The notes beneath the pieces are model-generated. The model had not been told where the DNA came from. It made no database searches and saw nothing but the letters and a program-made list of their open reading frames with translations. From Acidovorax sp. 1608163 (lineage in GTDB: Bacteria; Pseudomonadota; Gammaproteobacteria; Burkholderiales; Burkholderiaceae_C): a stretch of 64,000 nt of DNA. A program made the position numbers and the translations under genes. Positions 6,512-16,608 of this stretch are shown here, one piece after another (positions within the stretch are counted from its first letter, which is position 1; each line of letters starts with the position of its first letter). The stretch is from positions 1,491,001-1,555,000 of the forward strand of contig NZ_CP033069.1 of NCBI RefSeq assembly GCF_003669015.1, in the 5' to 3' direction.

Positions 6512-7399
6512 TTACAGCGACAAGCCTTTGAGATAGTTGCGGAAGGCGTCGCCCACTTGGGGGTGCTGCAATGCCAGCTCCACGGTGGCCTCCAAAAAGC
6601 CTTCTTTGCTGCCGCAGTCGTAGCGCTTGCCTTCGTACTGAAAGGCGTACACGGCCTCGTTTTGCATCAAGCGTGCGATGCCGTCGGTGAGCTGGATTTC
6701 TCCGCCTACGCCGCGTGGCTGGTTGCGGATTTCATCAAACACACCGGGCGTGAGGATGTAGCGCCCCGCCACACCCATGCGCGATGGGGCGACGTCGGCC
6801 TTGGGCTTCTCCACAATGCGGTTGATGCGAATCAGTGGGCCACCGGCAGGCTCGCCCGCCACGATGCCGTAGCGGTGGACTTGGTCTTCGGGCACTTCTT
6901 GCACGGCAATCACCGAACGGCCTTGCTGGCGGAAAGCGGCTGCCATCTGCGCCAGCACGGGCTGGCCGCCTTCAGGGCCCACCATCAGGTCATCGGCCAG
7001 CAGCACGGCAAAGGGTTCATTGCCCACCAGTGGCTCAGCGCACAGCACGGCATGCCCCAGGCCCAGCGAGCGGGGCTGGCGCACAAAGGCGCAGTCCATA
7101 TCGTCTGGCTGAATGGAGCGCACCAAAGCCAGCAGCTCTTTTTTGCCCGCGGTCTCCAGCTCGGACTCCAGCTCGTACGCGGTGTCGAAGTGGTCTTCGA
7201 TGGCGCGCTTGCTGCGGCCTGTCACAAAGATCATGTGGCGAATGCCGGCGGCATAGGCTTCTTCCACGGCGTATTGGATGAGCGGCTTGTCCACCACGGG
7301 CAGCATCTCCTTGGGGCTGGCTTTGGTGGCAGGCAAGAAGCGGGTGCCCAGGCCAGCGACGGGAAAAACAGCTTTACGGATGGTGGATACAGCAGTCAT
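6512..7399 (-). CDS. galU: UTP-glucose-1-phosphate uridylyltransferase
   Basis: The 295-residue enzyme makes UDP-glucose from UTP and glucose-1-phosphate for polysaccharide and LPS synthesis. The nucleotidyltransferase signature [19 protein letters not shown] (residues 16-34), the [13 protein letters not shown] segment and the LLADDL metal-binding motif are all present. The ATG at 7399 has AAGGAG at good spacing; an in-frame upstream start would lack one. It lies 63 bp downstream of valS in the same direction. Length matches bacterial GalU. Confidence 0.95.
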   Translation of the reverse strand: MTAVSTIRKAVFPVAGLGTRFLPATKASPKEMLPVVDKPLIQYAVEEAYAAGIRHMIFVTGRSKRAIEDHFDTAYELESELETAGKKELLALVRSIQPDDMDCAFVRQPRSLGLGHAVLCAEPLVGNEPFAVLLADDLMVGPEGGQPVLAQMAAAFRQQGRSVIAVQEVPEDQVHRYGIVAGEPAGGPLIRINRIVEKPKADVAPSRMGVAGRYILTPGVFDEIRNQPRGVGGEIQLTDGIARLMQNEAVYAFQYEGKRYDCGSKEGFLEATVELALQHPQVGDAFRNYLKGLSL

Positions 7400-7462
7400 G
7401 GAGCTCCTTCTAGAGTGGAATGCGTGCAAAAATAACAGGGCGGCAGCGCTGGTGAGGGCGGC

Positions 7463-10360
7463 TTAGCCCAGCCGCGCCAGTTGATCGCGCAAGCGGGTCA
7501 AGGTGGCGCCAAAGTCGGCGATGCGCTTTTTCTCCTGGTCGATCACGGCGGGCGGTGCCTTGGCCACAAACGCTTCGTTCGAGAGCTTGTTGTTGGCCTT
7601 GGTGACTTCGCCGTCAATGCGTGCGATTTCCTTGGACAAACGTGCTTTCTCGGCCGCCACGTCAATTTCCATGTACAGGCACATGCGGGCTTCGCCCACT
7701 ACGGCCACGGGTGCAGCCTGTGCGGCGGCAGCCCACGCGGCTTCGTCGTCAAATACCTTCACTTCGCTGAGCTTGGCCAGCGCCTGCAGCACGGGGGCTA
7801 CGCCGCGCATGAAGTCGGTGTCACCCACCACGTACATCGGCAGGCGGGTGGAGGGCGAGACATTCATCTCGCCGCGCAGTGCGCGGCAGGCGTCCACCAA
7901 GCCCTTCACGCGGCCCATGTGGGCGATTGAAACCTCATCGATCTTCTCGGGCTGGGCCTGGGGGTAACGAGCGATGCTGACCGACTCACCCTTCAACCCA
8001 GCCACGGGCGCCACCGTCTGCCACAGGGCTTCGGTGATGAATGGGATGATGGGGTGCGCCAGGCGCAGGATGGCTTCCAGCGTGCGGATCAGGGTGCGGC
8101 GCGTGGCGCGTTGTTCGGCCTCGGTGCCATTCAGGATCTGCACCTTGGCAATCTCCAGGTACCAGTCGCAGTACTCGTTCCAGACAAAGTCATAGATCGT
8201 GTTGGCCACGTTGTCCAGGCGGTACTCGGCAAAGCCCTTGGCCACCTCGGCCTCGGTCTTTTGCAGCAGCGACGAGATCCAGCGGTCGGCCTGGCTGAAG
8301 TGCATGTAGCCGTGGGCAGCGCCGCCGGGCTGGCACTCTTCCTTGGTGTGCTCCTTCAGGCCGCAGTCCTGGCCTTCGCAGTTCATCAGCACAAAGCGGC
8401 TGGCGTTCCAGAGCTTGTTGCAGAAGTTGCGGTAGCCCTCGCAGCGCTTGCTGTCGAAGTTGATGCTGCGCCCCAGGCTGGCCAGCGCCGCAAAGGTAAA
8501 GCGCAGCGCATCGGCGCCGTAGGCCGGAATGCCCTCGGGGAATTCCTTTTGCGTGTTCTTGCGCACCGTGGGTGCGGTCTCGGGCTTGCGCAGGCCGGTG
8601 GTGCGCTTGTCGAGCAGGTGCTCCAGCGCAATGCCGTCGATCAGGTCCACCGGGTCGAGCACGTTGCCTTCGGACTTGGACATCTTCTTGCCCTGCGCGT
8701 CGCGCACCAGGCCGTGGATGTACACGTGCTTGAAGGGCACGCGCCCCGTGAAGTGTGTGGTCATCATGATCATCCGGGCGACCCAGAAGAAGATGATGTC
8801 GTAGCCCGTCACCAGCACGGTACTGGGCAGGTACAGGTTGAAGTCGTCGGTGGGCGCATCGCCCTGTTCAGGCCAGCCCATGGTGCTGAAGGGCACGAGG
8901 GCCGATGAATACCAAGTGTCGAGCACGTCCTCGTCGCGGCGCAGCGTCTTGCCCGGTGCCTTGGCCTGCGCCTCGGCTTCCGTGCGGGCCACGATCACGT
9001 TGCCGTCTTCGTCGTACCAGGCCGGGATCTGGTGGCCCCACCACAGCTGGCGGCTGATGCACCAGTCCTGGATGTTGTTCATCCACTGGTTGTAGGTGTT
9101 CACCCAGTTCTCGGGCACAAAGGTCACCTCGCCCGTGGCCACCGCGTCGATGGCCTTTTGCGCAATGCTCTTGCCCGTGGGGTCCTGCTCACTCACCTTG
9201 CTCATGGCCACGAACCACTGGTCGGTCAGCATGGGCTCGATGACCTGGCCGGTGCGGGTGCAGATCGGCACCATGAGCTTGTGCTTTTTCACCTCGACCA
9301 GCGCGCCGAGGGCTTCGAGGTCGGCCACCACGGCCTTGCGGGCCACGAAGCGGTCCATGCCCTGGTATTTGGCGGGGGCGTTCTCGTTGATGGTGGCCTG
9401 CAGCGTCAGCACCACGATCATCGGTAGCTTGTGGCGCTGGCCCACGGCATAGTCGTTCTGGTCGTGCGCGGGGGTGACCTTGACCACGCCGGTGCCGAAC
9501 TCCTTGTCCACATACTCGTCGGCGATCACCGGAATCTGGCGGTCGCACAGCGGCAGGTTGACCATCTTGCCGATGAGGTGCGTGTAGCGTGCATCCTCAG
9601 GGTGCACCATCAGTGCCACGTCGCCCAGCATGGTTTCAGGGCGGGTGGTGGCCACCGTCAGGCTGCCCGATCCATCGGCCAGCGGGTAGGCGATGTGCCA
9701 CAGCGAGCCGTCTTTTTCTTCGCTCTCGACTTCCAGGTCGGACACGGCGGACTGCAGCTTCGGGTCCCAGTTCACCAGGCGCTTGCCGCGGTAGATCAGG
9801 CCCTGCTCGTACAGCTTCACGAAGGTGTCTGTGACCACCTTGGAGAGCTTGTCGTCCATGGTGAAGTATTCACGGCTCCAGTCCACGCTGTCGCCCATGC
9901 GGCGCATCTGCGTGGTGATGGTGTTGCCGGACTTTTCCTTCCACTCCCACACCTTGCTCACAAAGTTCTTGCGCGCCTCGGGCGGGGTGGGGCCCATGTC
10001 GTAGCGGCTGATGCCTTGTTCCTGCAACTGGCGCTCCACCACGATCTGCGTGGCGATGCCCGCGTGGTCGGTGCCCGGCACCCACACCGTGTTGAAGCCG
10101 CGCATGCGGTGATAGCGCGTGAGGCTGTCCATGATCGTCTGGTTGAACGCATGGCCCATGTGCAGCGTGCCCGTCACGTTGGGGGGCGGTAGCTGGATGG
10201 AAAACGCTGGCTCGCCCGCCTGCGGCGCGCCCGTGCCACGGTGGCCTGCGGTGCCATACCCGCGCTTTTCCCATTCAGGGCCCCAGTGGGCTTCCAGCGC
10301 AGCGGGTTCAAAGGACTTGGACAGGCTTTCGAGGCCGGGTTGTTGCAGGGGCGTGCTCAT
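7463..10360 (-). CDS. valS: Valine-tRNA ligase
   Basis: The 965-residue class I aminoacyl-tRNA synthetase charges tRNA-Val. HMGH (67-70) in [16 protein letters not shown] is the HIGH motif and KMSKS lies at 559-563. The CP1 editing domain lies between them, and the C-terminal anticodon-binding and coiled-coil arm ([20 protein letters not shown]) is complete. The ATG at 10360 (MSTPLQQPG) is preferred over an upstream TTG because typical ValS proteins start about here; the ribosome site is weak in both cases. It is flanked by tRNA-Ser and galU. Confidence 0.95.
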   Translation of the reverse strand: MSTPLQQPGLESLSKSFEPAALEAHWGPEWEKRGYGTAGHRGTGAPQAGEPAFSIQLPPPNVTGTLHMGHAFNQTIMDSLTRYHRMRGFNTVWVPGTDHAGIATQIVVERQLQEQGISRYDMGPTPPEARKNFVSKVWEWKEKSGNTITTQMRRMGDSVDWSREYFTMDDKLSKVVTDTFVKLYEQGLIYRGKRLVNWDPKLQSAVSDLEVESEEKDGSLWHIAYPLADGSGSLTVATTRPETMLGDVALMVHPEDARYTHLIGKMVNLPLCDRQIPVIADEYVDKEFGTGVVKVTPAHDQNDYAVGQRHKLPMIVVLTLQATINENAPAKYQGMDRFVARKAVVADLEALGALVEVKKHKLMVPICTRTGQVIEPMLTDQWFVAMSKVSEQDPTGKSIAQKAIDAVATGEVTFVPENWVNTYNQWMNNIQDWCISRQLWWGHQIPAWYDEDGNVIVARTEAEAQAKAPGKTLRRDEDVLDTWYSSALVPFSTMGWPEQGDAPTDDFNLYLPSTVLVTGYDIIFFWVARMIMMTTHFTGRVPFKHVYIHGLVRDAQGKKMSKSEGNVLDPVDLIDGIALEHLLDKRTTGLRKPETAPTVRKNTQKEFPEGIPAYGADALRFTFAALASLGRSINFDSKRCEGYRNFCNKLWNASRFVLMNCEGQDCGLKEHTKEECQPGGAAHGYMHFSQADRWISSLLQKTEAEVAKGFAEYRLDNVANTIYDFVWNEYCDWYLEIAKVQILNGTEAEQRATRRTLIRTLEAILRLAHPIIPFITEALWQTVAPVAGLKGESVSIARYPQAQPEKIDEVSIAHMGRVKGLVDACRALRGEMNVSPSTRLPMYVVGDTDFMRGVAPVLQALAKLSEVKVFDDEAAWAAAAQAAPVAVVGEARMCLYMEIDVAAEKARLSKEIARIDGEVTKANNKLSNEAFVAKAPPAVIDQEKKRIADFGATLTRLRDQLARLG

Positions 10361-10550
10361 GGATGGTGTGGTGTTGCAGGAGGCAGCCGCTGGGGCTGCC
10401 TCGACAGACAAGAGGGTGAGCCGGGCATTTTAAGGCAGGGCCGAGCGGCTTCGGCCACAGCTGCATTTGTGTCTGTGCCAGAGGGTTACCGGCATCGCCG
10501 GGCCTGCCCTGTATGGCCTGGACGGCTCCAAACAAACGGACTGCCCAATG

Positions 10551-10581
10551 CAAAAAGCCCAAGTGGTAGAACCACTTGGGC
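10551..10581 (-). terminator. Rho-independent terminator after tRNA-Ser
   Basis: Arms of 11 bases (GCCCAAGTGGT and ACCACTTGGGC) enclose a 3-base loop and are followed on the minus strand by TTTTTG. It lies 8 bases past the tRNA-Ser CCA end. Confidence 0.88.
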
Positions 10582-10588
10582 TTGCATA

Positions 10589-10678
<90 letters not shown>

Positions 10679-10762
10679 GAAGCCCGCTACTATAGCATTG
10701 CTTTTGCGGGTTACGTTTGAACTGTGAGAATTTCTTTCGGGCGCCCCGGGCGGGCGTGTCGT

Positions 10763-11680
10763 TTACTGGCCGCGCTGCGTGGTCTGCACCATCTTCATGG
10801 CAGACCCGATCAAGGCAGACACCTCGGTCATGTTGCTGGGCACGATGAGGGTGGTGGTCGCGTCCGATGCGACTTGGCTGTAGGCCTCGACGGCTTTCTC
10901 CGCCACCTTGAGTTGCACGGCCTGCTCGCCGCCGGGCTGGCGGATGGCGGCGGCTACGCGTTCAATGGCGTGGGCGGTGGCTTCGGCCACGGCGGTGATG
11001 GAGGCGGCTTCGCCCTGGGCCTTGTTGATGGCTGCCTGCTTTTCGCCTTCGGAGCGGGCAATGAAGGCCTCGCGCTCGCCGGTGGCGATGTTGATCTGCT
11101 CCTGGCGGCGGCCTTCGGAGGCCGCAATCAGTGCACGTTTTTCGCGTTCGGCGGTGATCTGGGCCTGCATCGCGTGCAGGATTTCCTTCGGCGGGGTCAG
11201 GTCTTTGATTTCATAGCGCAGCACCTTCACGCCCCAGTTGAGCGCCGCTTCGTCAATGGCCTGCACAATTTGCGCGTTGATGATGTCGCGCTCTTCAAAG
11301 GTCTTGTCCAGTTCCAGCTTGCCGATGACCGAGCGCAGCGAGGTCTGCGCCAACTGGGTCACGGCCATGATGTAGTTGCTGGAGCCGTAGCTGGCGCGCA
11401 TGGGGTCGGTGACTTGGAAGTACAGGATGCCGTCCACTTGCAATTGCGTGTTGTCGCGGGTGATGCAGACCTGGCTGGGCACATCGAGCGGGATTTCTTT
11501 GAGGCTGTGCTTGTAGGCGACGCGGTCCACAAACGGCACCAGAAAATTCAGGCCGGGGGTAAGGGTGCCGGCGTACTTGCCCAGGCGCTCTTTGACCCAG
11601 GCGTTTTGCTGGGGCACGACCTTGACGGAGCGGGCGATGAAGATCACCGCAATGATCAGGAAGACGATGGCAATTTCCAT
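10763..11680 (-). CDS. SPFH/band 7 stomatin-like membrane protein
   Basis: The 305-residue protein has one N-terminal membrane anchor (residues 2-18), then an SPFH domain (VKVVPQQNAWVKERLGKY...TDPMRASYGSSNYIMAV) and a long Ala/Glu-rich coiled coil ending near residue 270. It matches stomatin/QmcA (YbbK)-type proteins, which oligomerise in the inner membrane and are thought to organise membrane microdomains or protease complexes. An NfeD-type gene lies immediately upstream, the usual partner for this family. The ATG at 11680 gives the standard start for the family. Confidence 0.92.
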   Translation of the reverse strand: MEIAIVFLIIAVIFIARSVKVVPQQNAWVKERLGKYAGTLTPGLNFLVPFVDRVAYKHSLKEIPLDVPSQVCITRDNTQLQVDGILYFQVTDPMRASYGSSNYIMAVTQLAQTSLRSVIGKLELDKTFEERDIINAQIVQAIDEAALNWGVKVLRYEIKDLTPPKEILHAMQAQITAEREKRALIAASEGRRQEQINIATGEREAFIARSEGEKQAAINKAQGEAASITAVAEATAHAIERVAAAIRQPGGEQAVQLKVAEKAVEAYSQVASDATTTLIVPSNMTEVSALIGSAMKMVQTTQRGQ

Positions 11681-11738
11681 GAGAAGCCTTTGGTTTGCAG
11701 GTGAACAAGTAAAAAGAGGTGCGCTAGAAAGAGGGCGT

Positions 11739-12164
11739 TCAGACCGGGTCGACCAGCAAGCGGTTGCCGACCAACTCGGCCACGCGGTGCATGCCTGTGG
11801 CCGGCTGCACGCCCGTGCGGTGGATGGCCGTCCACGTGGCGCCGCGGTACTTCACGCTGCTGGTGCCGTCGGGGTTCCAGTGGTCGATCAGAATGGTTTC
11901 GCCCACATCCAGGTTCACACTGCGGTCGGCGCGGGCGGATGGATCTCCGGGGCGCTTGCGCCGCACGGCATGCCAGCCGATGACCGATCCTCCGCCCACC
12001 ACGGCGGCCGTCACTATTTGCAGTGTGGTGGACATGCCCAGGTGGGCTGCGATGGCTGCAGCGGCCACGCCCAGGGCCAGCATGAGCAAATAGAAGGTGC
12101 CAGTGAGCAGTTCTGCCGCCACAATTCCCCCGGCCAATAACCACCAGAGGGTGGATTCCGCCAT
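11739..12164 (-). CDS. NfeD-family membrane protein
   Basis: The 141-residue protein has two membrane segments (about residues 6-24 and 29-60) and a C-terminal OB-fold NfeD domain (ADRSVNLDVGETILIDHW...VKYRGATWTAI). NfeD proteins partner with SPFH/stomatin proteins, and the stomatin-like gene lies 58 bp downstream on the same strand. The ATG at 12164 has GGAGGCT upstream; earlier in-frame starts lack a ribosome site. The short form without a protease domain is the common version beside QmcA-type genes. Confidence 0.9.
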   Translation of the reverse strand: MAESTLWWLLAGGIVAAELLTGTFYLLMLALGVAAAAIAAHLGMSTTLQIVTAAVVGGGSVIGWHAVRRKRPGDPSARADRSVNLDVGETILIDHWNPDGTSSVKYRGATWTAIHRTGVQPATGMHRVAELVGNRLLVDPV

Positions 12165-12325
12165 ACAGCCTCCTTGCGTGCGGGCACGCGCCTGTGTGAT
12201 GTGTTTAGTGCACCACATTCTGGGTCAAAAGGATTGGACTTCAAAGGCGTGACACGGTTATTCCTTACACTTCGCGCCTATTTCGTTTTTTGGCCGGGCA
12301 GGGCACGGTTTCACGGAGGCTGCGC

Positions 12326-14608
12326 ATGAAGTTTCGCTTTCCCATCATCATCATCGATGAAGACTATCGTTCCGAGAACACTTCGGGTCTCGGCATTCGC
12401 GCGTTGGCGCAGGCCATAGAGGCCGAGGGCTTCGAGGTGGTGGGGGTGACCAGCTACGGCGATCTGTCGCAGTTCGCCCAGCAGCAAAGCCGCGCCAGTG
12501 CCTTTATTCTGTCCATCGACGATGAAGAGTTCACTGTGGGCGAGGGACTGGATCCCATCGTTTTGAGCCTGCGCAATTTCATTGGTGAAGTGCGCCGCAA
12601 GAACACCGAAGTGCCGATCTACGTGCACGGCGAAACCAAGACCAGCCGTCACCTGCCCAACGACATCCTGCGCGAGCTGCATGGCTTCATCCACATGTTC
12701 GAGGACACCCCCGAATTTGTGGCCAAGCACATCATCCGCGAGGCCAAGAGCTACCTCGAAAGCGTGCAGCCGCCGTTTTTCAAGGCGCTGCTCGATTACG
12801 CCGAAGACGGCTCTTACAGCTGGCACTGCCCCGGCCACTCGGGTGGCGTGGCGTTTTTGAAGAGCCCGGTGGGCCAGATGTACCACCAGTTCTACGGCGA
12901 GAACATGCTGCGCGCCGACGTGTGCAACGCGGTGGAAGAACTGGGCCAGCTGCTGGACCACAACGGCGCCATCGGCGAGTCCGAGCGCAACGCCGCGCGC
13001 ATCTTCAATGCCGATCACTGCTTCTTCGTGACCAACGGCACGTCCACATCGAACAAGATGGTGTGGCACCACACCGTGGCGCCCGGCGATGTGGTGGTGG
13101 TGGACCGCAACTGCCACAAGTCCATCCTGCACAGCATCATCATGACCGGGGCCATCCCCGTGTTCATGAAGCCCACGCGCAACCACTTCGGCATCATCGG
13201 GCCCATCCCGCAAAGCGAGTTCGAGCCTGCAGCCATCCAGGCCAAGATCAAGGCCAACCCGCTGCTCAAGGGCGTGGATGCCAAGAAGGTCAAGCCCCGC
13301 GTGCTCACGCTCACGCAAAGCACCTACGATGGCGTGCTCTACAACACCGAAACCATCAAGGGCATGCTCGACGGCTACGTGGACAACCTGCACTTTGACG
13401 AGGCCTGGTTGCCCCACGCAGCTTTCCACCCGTTCTATGGCAGCTACCACGCCATGGGCAAGAAGCGCGCGCGCCCCCAGCACTCGGTGGTGTACGCCAC
13501 GCAGTCCATCCACAAGCTGCTGGCCGGTATCAGCCAGGCATCGCACGTGCTGGTGCAGGACTCGCAAACGGTGAAGCTCGACCGGCCCTTGTTCAACGAG
13601 GCCTACCTGATGCATACCTCGACCAGCCCGCAGTACAGCATCATTGCCAGCTGCGACGTGGCCGCCGCCATGATGGAGCCGCCCGGCGGCACCGCGCTGG
13701 TGGAAGAGAGCATTCTGGAAGCGCTCGACTTCCGCCGCGCCATGCGCCAGATCGAGGACGACTTCGGCAAGAACGACTGGTGGTTCAAGGTCTGGGGCCC
13801 TGAAAAGCTCGTGGACGAGGGCATGGGCCGCGCCGAAGACTGGATCATCCGCAGCGACGCCAAGGGCAAGAAGGGCAGCAAGTGGCACGGCTTTGGCCAG
13901 TTGGCCGACGGCTTCAACATGCTGGACCCGATCAAGTCCACCATCGTCACGCCCGGCCTGAGCCTGGATGGCAAGTTCGACAAGACGGGCATCCCCGCCT
14001 CCATCGTCACCAAGTATCTGGCTGAACACGGCGTGGTGGTCGAGAAGACGGGCCTGTACAGCTTCTTTGTGATGTTCACCATCGGCATCACCAAGGGCCG
14101 CTGGAACACGCTGCTGACGGCGCTGCAGCAGTTCAAGGACGACTACGAGAAGAACCAGCCCATGTGGCGCATCCTTCCCGAGTTCTGCCAGCAGCACAAG
14201 CGCTACGAGCGCATGGGCCTCAAGGACCTGTGCCAGCACGTGCACGAGATGTACGCCAAGTACGACATCGCGCGCCTGACGACCGAGATGTACCTGTCGG
14301 ACCTGACGCCTTCCATGAAGCCCTCGGACGCGTACGCCCACATTGCCCAGCGCAAGACCGAGCGCGTGGAGATTGACCACCTGGAAGGCCGCATCACCGT
14401 GGGCCTGGTCACACCCTACCCACCGGGCATTCCGCTGCTCATTCCCGGCGAAGTCTTCAACAAGAAGATCGTGGACTACCTCAAGTTCGCCCGCGAATTT
14501 GCCAAGCTGTGCCCCGGCTTTGAGACCGACATCCACGGCCTGGTGGAAGTGGAAGACGAAAGCGGCCAAGTCCGCTTCTATGCGGACTGCGTGGCCAACA
14601 AGCCCTGA
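12326..14608 (+). CDS. Orn/Lys/Arg decarboxylase, class I (AdiA/LdcC type)
   Basis: The 760-residue PLP decarboxylase has the N-terminal response-regulator-like wing domain (1-130), the core with SIHKLLAG containing the PLP lysine (K397), and the C-terminal domain with TPYPPGIPLLIPGE. It removes CO2 from lysine, ornithine or arginine, giving a diamine or agmatine. Length and architecture match the acid-stress decarboxylases AdiA, CadA and LdcC. The exact substrate cannot be read from sequence by eye. No antiporter gene is next to it, so it may serve polyamine supply more than acid resistance. CGGAGG precedes the ATG. It is divergent from nfeD, and a repeat with a T run follows the stop. Confidence 0.9.
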   Translation: MKFRFPIIIIDEDYRSENTSGLGIRALAQAIEAEGFEVVGVTSYGDLSQFAQQQSRASAFILSIDDEEFTVGEGLDPIVLSLRNFIGEVRRKNTEVPIYVHGETKTSRHLPNDILRELHGFIHMFEDTPEFVAKHIIREAKSYLESVQPPFFKALLDYAEDGSYSWHCPGHSGGVAFLKSPVGQMYHQFYGENMLRADVCNAVEELGQLLDHNGAIGESERNAARIFNADHCFFVTNGTSTSNKMVWHHTVAPGDVVVVDRNCHKSILHSIIMTGAIPVFMKPTRNHFGIIGPIPQSEFEPAAIQAKIKANPLLKGVDAKKVKPRVLTLTQSTYDGVLYNTETIKGMLDGYVDNLHFDEAWLPHAAFHPFYGSYHAMGKKRARPQHSVVYATQSIHKLLAGISQASHVLVQDSQTVKLDRPLFNEAYLMHTSTSPQYSIIASCDVAAAMMEPPGGTALVEESILEALDFRRAMRQIEDDFGKNDWWFKVWGPEKLVDEGMGRAEDWIIRSDAKGKKGSKWHGFGQLADGFNMLDPIKSTIVTPGLSLDGKFDKTGIPASIVTKYLAEHGVVVEKTGLYSFFVMFTIGITKGRWNTLLTALQQFKDDYEKNQPMWRILPEFCQQHKRYERMGLKDLCQHVHEMYAKYDIARLTTEMYLSDLTPSMKPSDAYAHIAQRKTERVEIDHLEGRITVGLVTPYPPGIPLLIPGEVFNKKIVDYLKFAREFAKLCPGFETDIHGLVEVEDESGQVRFYADCVANKP

Positions 14609-14652
14609 TTGCCGCTGAAGGGCCATTCGAGGCCCTGCTTGCCGATAGGGTT

Positions 14653-14715
14653 TGATTGAAAATGGCTGCTAGCGCTTATCCATCAAGCGCTGGCAGCTAT
14701 TTTTTTGATAGCTTA
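14653..14715. repeat. Dispersed AGCGCTT/AGCTAT repeat, copy 2
   Basis: CTGCTAGCGCTT, a 7-base loop, AAGCGCTGGCAGCTAT and seven T residues. On the plus strand this can act as a terminator for the decarboxylase gene. Confidence 0.8.
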
Positions 14716-15606
14716 TTGCCGAATCGATGGGGGCGCCGTGGTGGCAGGCATGTCCAGCCGCACCCGCACAAAGCTGGCAAAGCGCGGCAAGCCGCCCTCG
14801 TGTGTGCCGCGAAAGCGGTAGGTCACCCAGCTGCCAATGGGCGGCGGATCGGCGCGGTCGGCGTCGGTCAACCCCGCCCCCAGCTTGAAGCGCTGGCCCG
14901 TGGGCATCTCCACCAGCAGCGCGCCCAGCCGCCCGGCGTGTTTGCCCTTGCCCGGCAGGTGGCCCACCACCAGGGCCTCGGTGTCTTCGTGGGTCTTGAG
15001 CTTGATGAGATCGTCGCTGCGGCCTGACCGGTACAGCGAGCTGCCTTTGTGCAGCATCAGCCCCTCACCCCCGGCGCGCACCGTGCGTTGCAGCAGGGCC
15101 TGCAAGGCGGCATCGGTGGCCACACGTTGCTGTGGCACGGCTTGCACCCAGTTTTGCTGAATGGATGCGACCAGCGTCTTCAAGGCCCCCAGCCGTTCGT
15201 CAAAAACACCACCATGGGCGGGCAGATCAAACACCATGAAGCGCATCTGCCGCCAGGCGGCGTCATCGGGCTGCTGCTGGCGCGTGGTGGACTGGGCATG
15301 CCCAAAGCGCCCGCGTCCGGCCCACAGTTCGCCATCCATGGGCGTGGCGGGCCAGCCTGCGGTAAACCACGCGGGCGCGGCCACCGTTTCTCCACCCCGC
15401 GTGCGCAGCGTGTGTCCATCCCAGTAGCCGCGCACGCCGTCGTACTTCTCGCTCACCCAGTAGTCGGCCAGCGGCATGCCAGGGCGGTACACATTGGCGA
15501 GCAGCAGGGCGGGTGCGCCTGCGGCCCAGGCCTGGGGGAGGGCCAGCGTGAGGAGAGGGCTCAGGGGCGCCAGGCCCAGCCAGGTCAGGCAGCGTCTGCG
15601 GTGCAT
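14713..15606 (-). CDS. Exported ATP-dependent DNA ligase (LigE type)
   Basis: The 297-residue protein has a cleavable signal peptide (basic MHRRRC, hydrophobic core, cut near AWAAG at about residue 29). A minimal ligase follows, with motif I KYDGVRG (adenylated lysine K54), the MDGELW motif, EGLMLHK and LIKLKTHED. It lacks extra DNA-binding domains, like the periplasmic Lig E enzymes of Neisseria and Haemophilus. A secreted ligase may seal nicks in imported DNA during uptake or in extracellular DNA; that role is proposed for the family and not shown here. The ATG at 15606 was chosen because the upstream frame runs through a repeat element. Confidence 0.85.
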   Translation of the reverse strand: MHRRRCLTWLGLAPLSPLLTLALPQAWAAGAPALLLANVYRPGMPLADYWVSEKYDGVRGYWDGHTLRTRGGETVAAPAWFTAGWPATPMDGELWAGRGRFGHAQSTTRQQQPDDAAWRQMRFMVFDLPAHGGVFDERLGALKTLVASIQQNWVQAVPQQRVATDAALQALLQRTVRAGGEGLMLHKGSSLYRSGRSDDLIKLKTHEDTEALVVGHLPGKGKHAGRLGALLVEMPTGQRFKLGAGLTDADRADPPPIGSWVTYRFRGTHEGGLPRFASFVRVRLDMPATTAPPSIRQ

Positions 15607-15620
15607 AGGGCGATGTGGAG

Positions 15621-15677
15621 TGCTATCAAAAAAATAGCTTCTAGCGCTTATGGGGTAAGCGCTAGAAGCCAATTTAT
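15621..15677. repeat. Dispersed AGCGCTT/AGCTAT repeat, copy 3
   Basis: ATAGCTTCTAGCGCTTA, a short loop and TAAGCGCTAGAAGCCAAT. The arms CTTCTAGCGCTTA/TAAGCGCTAGAAG are the most complete of all the copies. It lies between fabI and the ligase gene. Confidence 0.85.
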
Positions 15678-15705
15678 TACGGAGCCTGTTCAGCCCGGCC
15701 GGGTT

Positions 15706-16506
15706 TTAGACCTGGTCAGCGCTCAGGCCTGCGGTCTGGCTGAAGCCACCGTCCACGTAGGTGATCTCGGCCGTCATGCCGCTGGCCAGGTCGGACAGCA
15801 GGAAGGCGGCCACATTGCCCACGTCTTCAATCGTCACATTGCGGCGCAGGGGCGATGCATCGGCCACGCGGGACAGCAGCTTGCCGAAGTCCTTGATGCC
15901 GCTGGCTGCCAGGGTCTTGATGGGGCCCGCGCTGATGCCGTTGGCGCGGATGCTGCGGCCGTCTTCGGTGCGGCCCACGGCCTCGGCCAGGTAGCGCACC
16001 GAGGCTTCCAGGCTGGCCTTGGCCAGGCCCATGGTGTTGTAGTTGGGGATGGAGCGCAGCGCGCCCAGGTAGCTCAGCGTGATCAGCGACGACTTGTCAT
16101 TGAGGTAAGGCAGGGCCGCCTTGGCCATGGCCGGGAAGCTGTAGGCGCTGATGTCGTGCGCAATGCGAAAGCCTTCGCGGCTCAGGCCGTCGAGGAAGTT
16201 GCCGGCAATCGCCTCGCGGGGGGCAAAGCCAATGCTGTGCACAAAGCCGTCAAATTGGGGCCACACCTGGGCCAGGTCGGCAAACATGCGCTCGATCTGC
16301 TCATCGCTGCCCACATCGCAATCAAAGATCAGCTTGGAGTTGAACTCGGCGGCAAAGTCGGTGATGCGATCCTTGAAGCGCTCGCCCACGTAGCTGAAAG
16401 CCAGCTCGGCGCCTTGTTCGTGGCAGGCCTTGGCAATGCCGTAGGCGATGGAGCGGTTGGACAGTACGCCGGTGATGAGCAGCTTCTTGCCGGTCAGAAA
16501 ACCCAT
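15706..16506 (-). CDS. fabI: Enoyl-[acyl-carrier-protein] reductase (NADH)
   Basis: The 266-residue short-chain dehydrogenase catalyses the last step of fatty-acid elongation. The catalytic Y146, Y156 and K163 ([12 protein letters not shown]) fall at the same numbers as in E. coli FabI, and [13 protein letters not shown] forms the cofactor site. The binding-pocket segment SYLGA is conserved, so it is a triclosan-sensitive-type enzyme by sequence. AAGGAG precedes the ATG at 16506. It is divergent from the yej operon, with about 100 bp between starts. Confidence 0.95.
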   Translation of the reverse strand: MGFLTGKKLLITGVLSNRSIAYGIAKACHEQGAELAFSYVGERFKDRITDFAAEFNSKLIFDCDVGSDEQIERMFADLAQVWPQFDGFVHSIGFAPREAIAGNFLDGLSREGFRIAHDISAYSFPAMAKAALPYLNDKSSLITLSYLGALRSIPNYNTMGLAKASLEASVRYLAEAVGRTEDGRSIRANGISAGPIKTLAASGIKDFGKLLSRVADASPLRRNVTIEDVGNVAAFLLSDLASGMTAEITYVDGGFSQTAGLSADQV

Positions 16507-16608
16507 GTTTGTTCTCCTTGTGGAATGGGGATGGGGCCTGCAGGCGCAGTGCATGTGGATATGCGCTGCCTGCTGCAGTGGCCGATGAACGTAGTGCAGA
16601 ATTGTCGC

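Noticed and set aside
12311..14626. Minus-strand frame of 771 codons
   Set aside because: Exact antisense of the decarboxylase; Val/His/Gly-rich with no motif.
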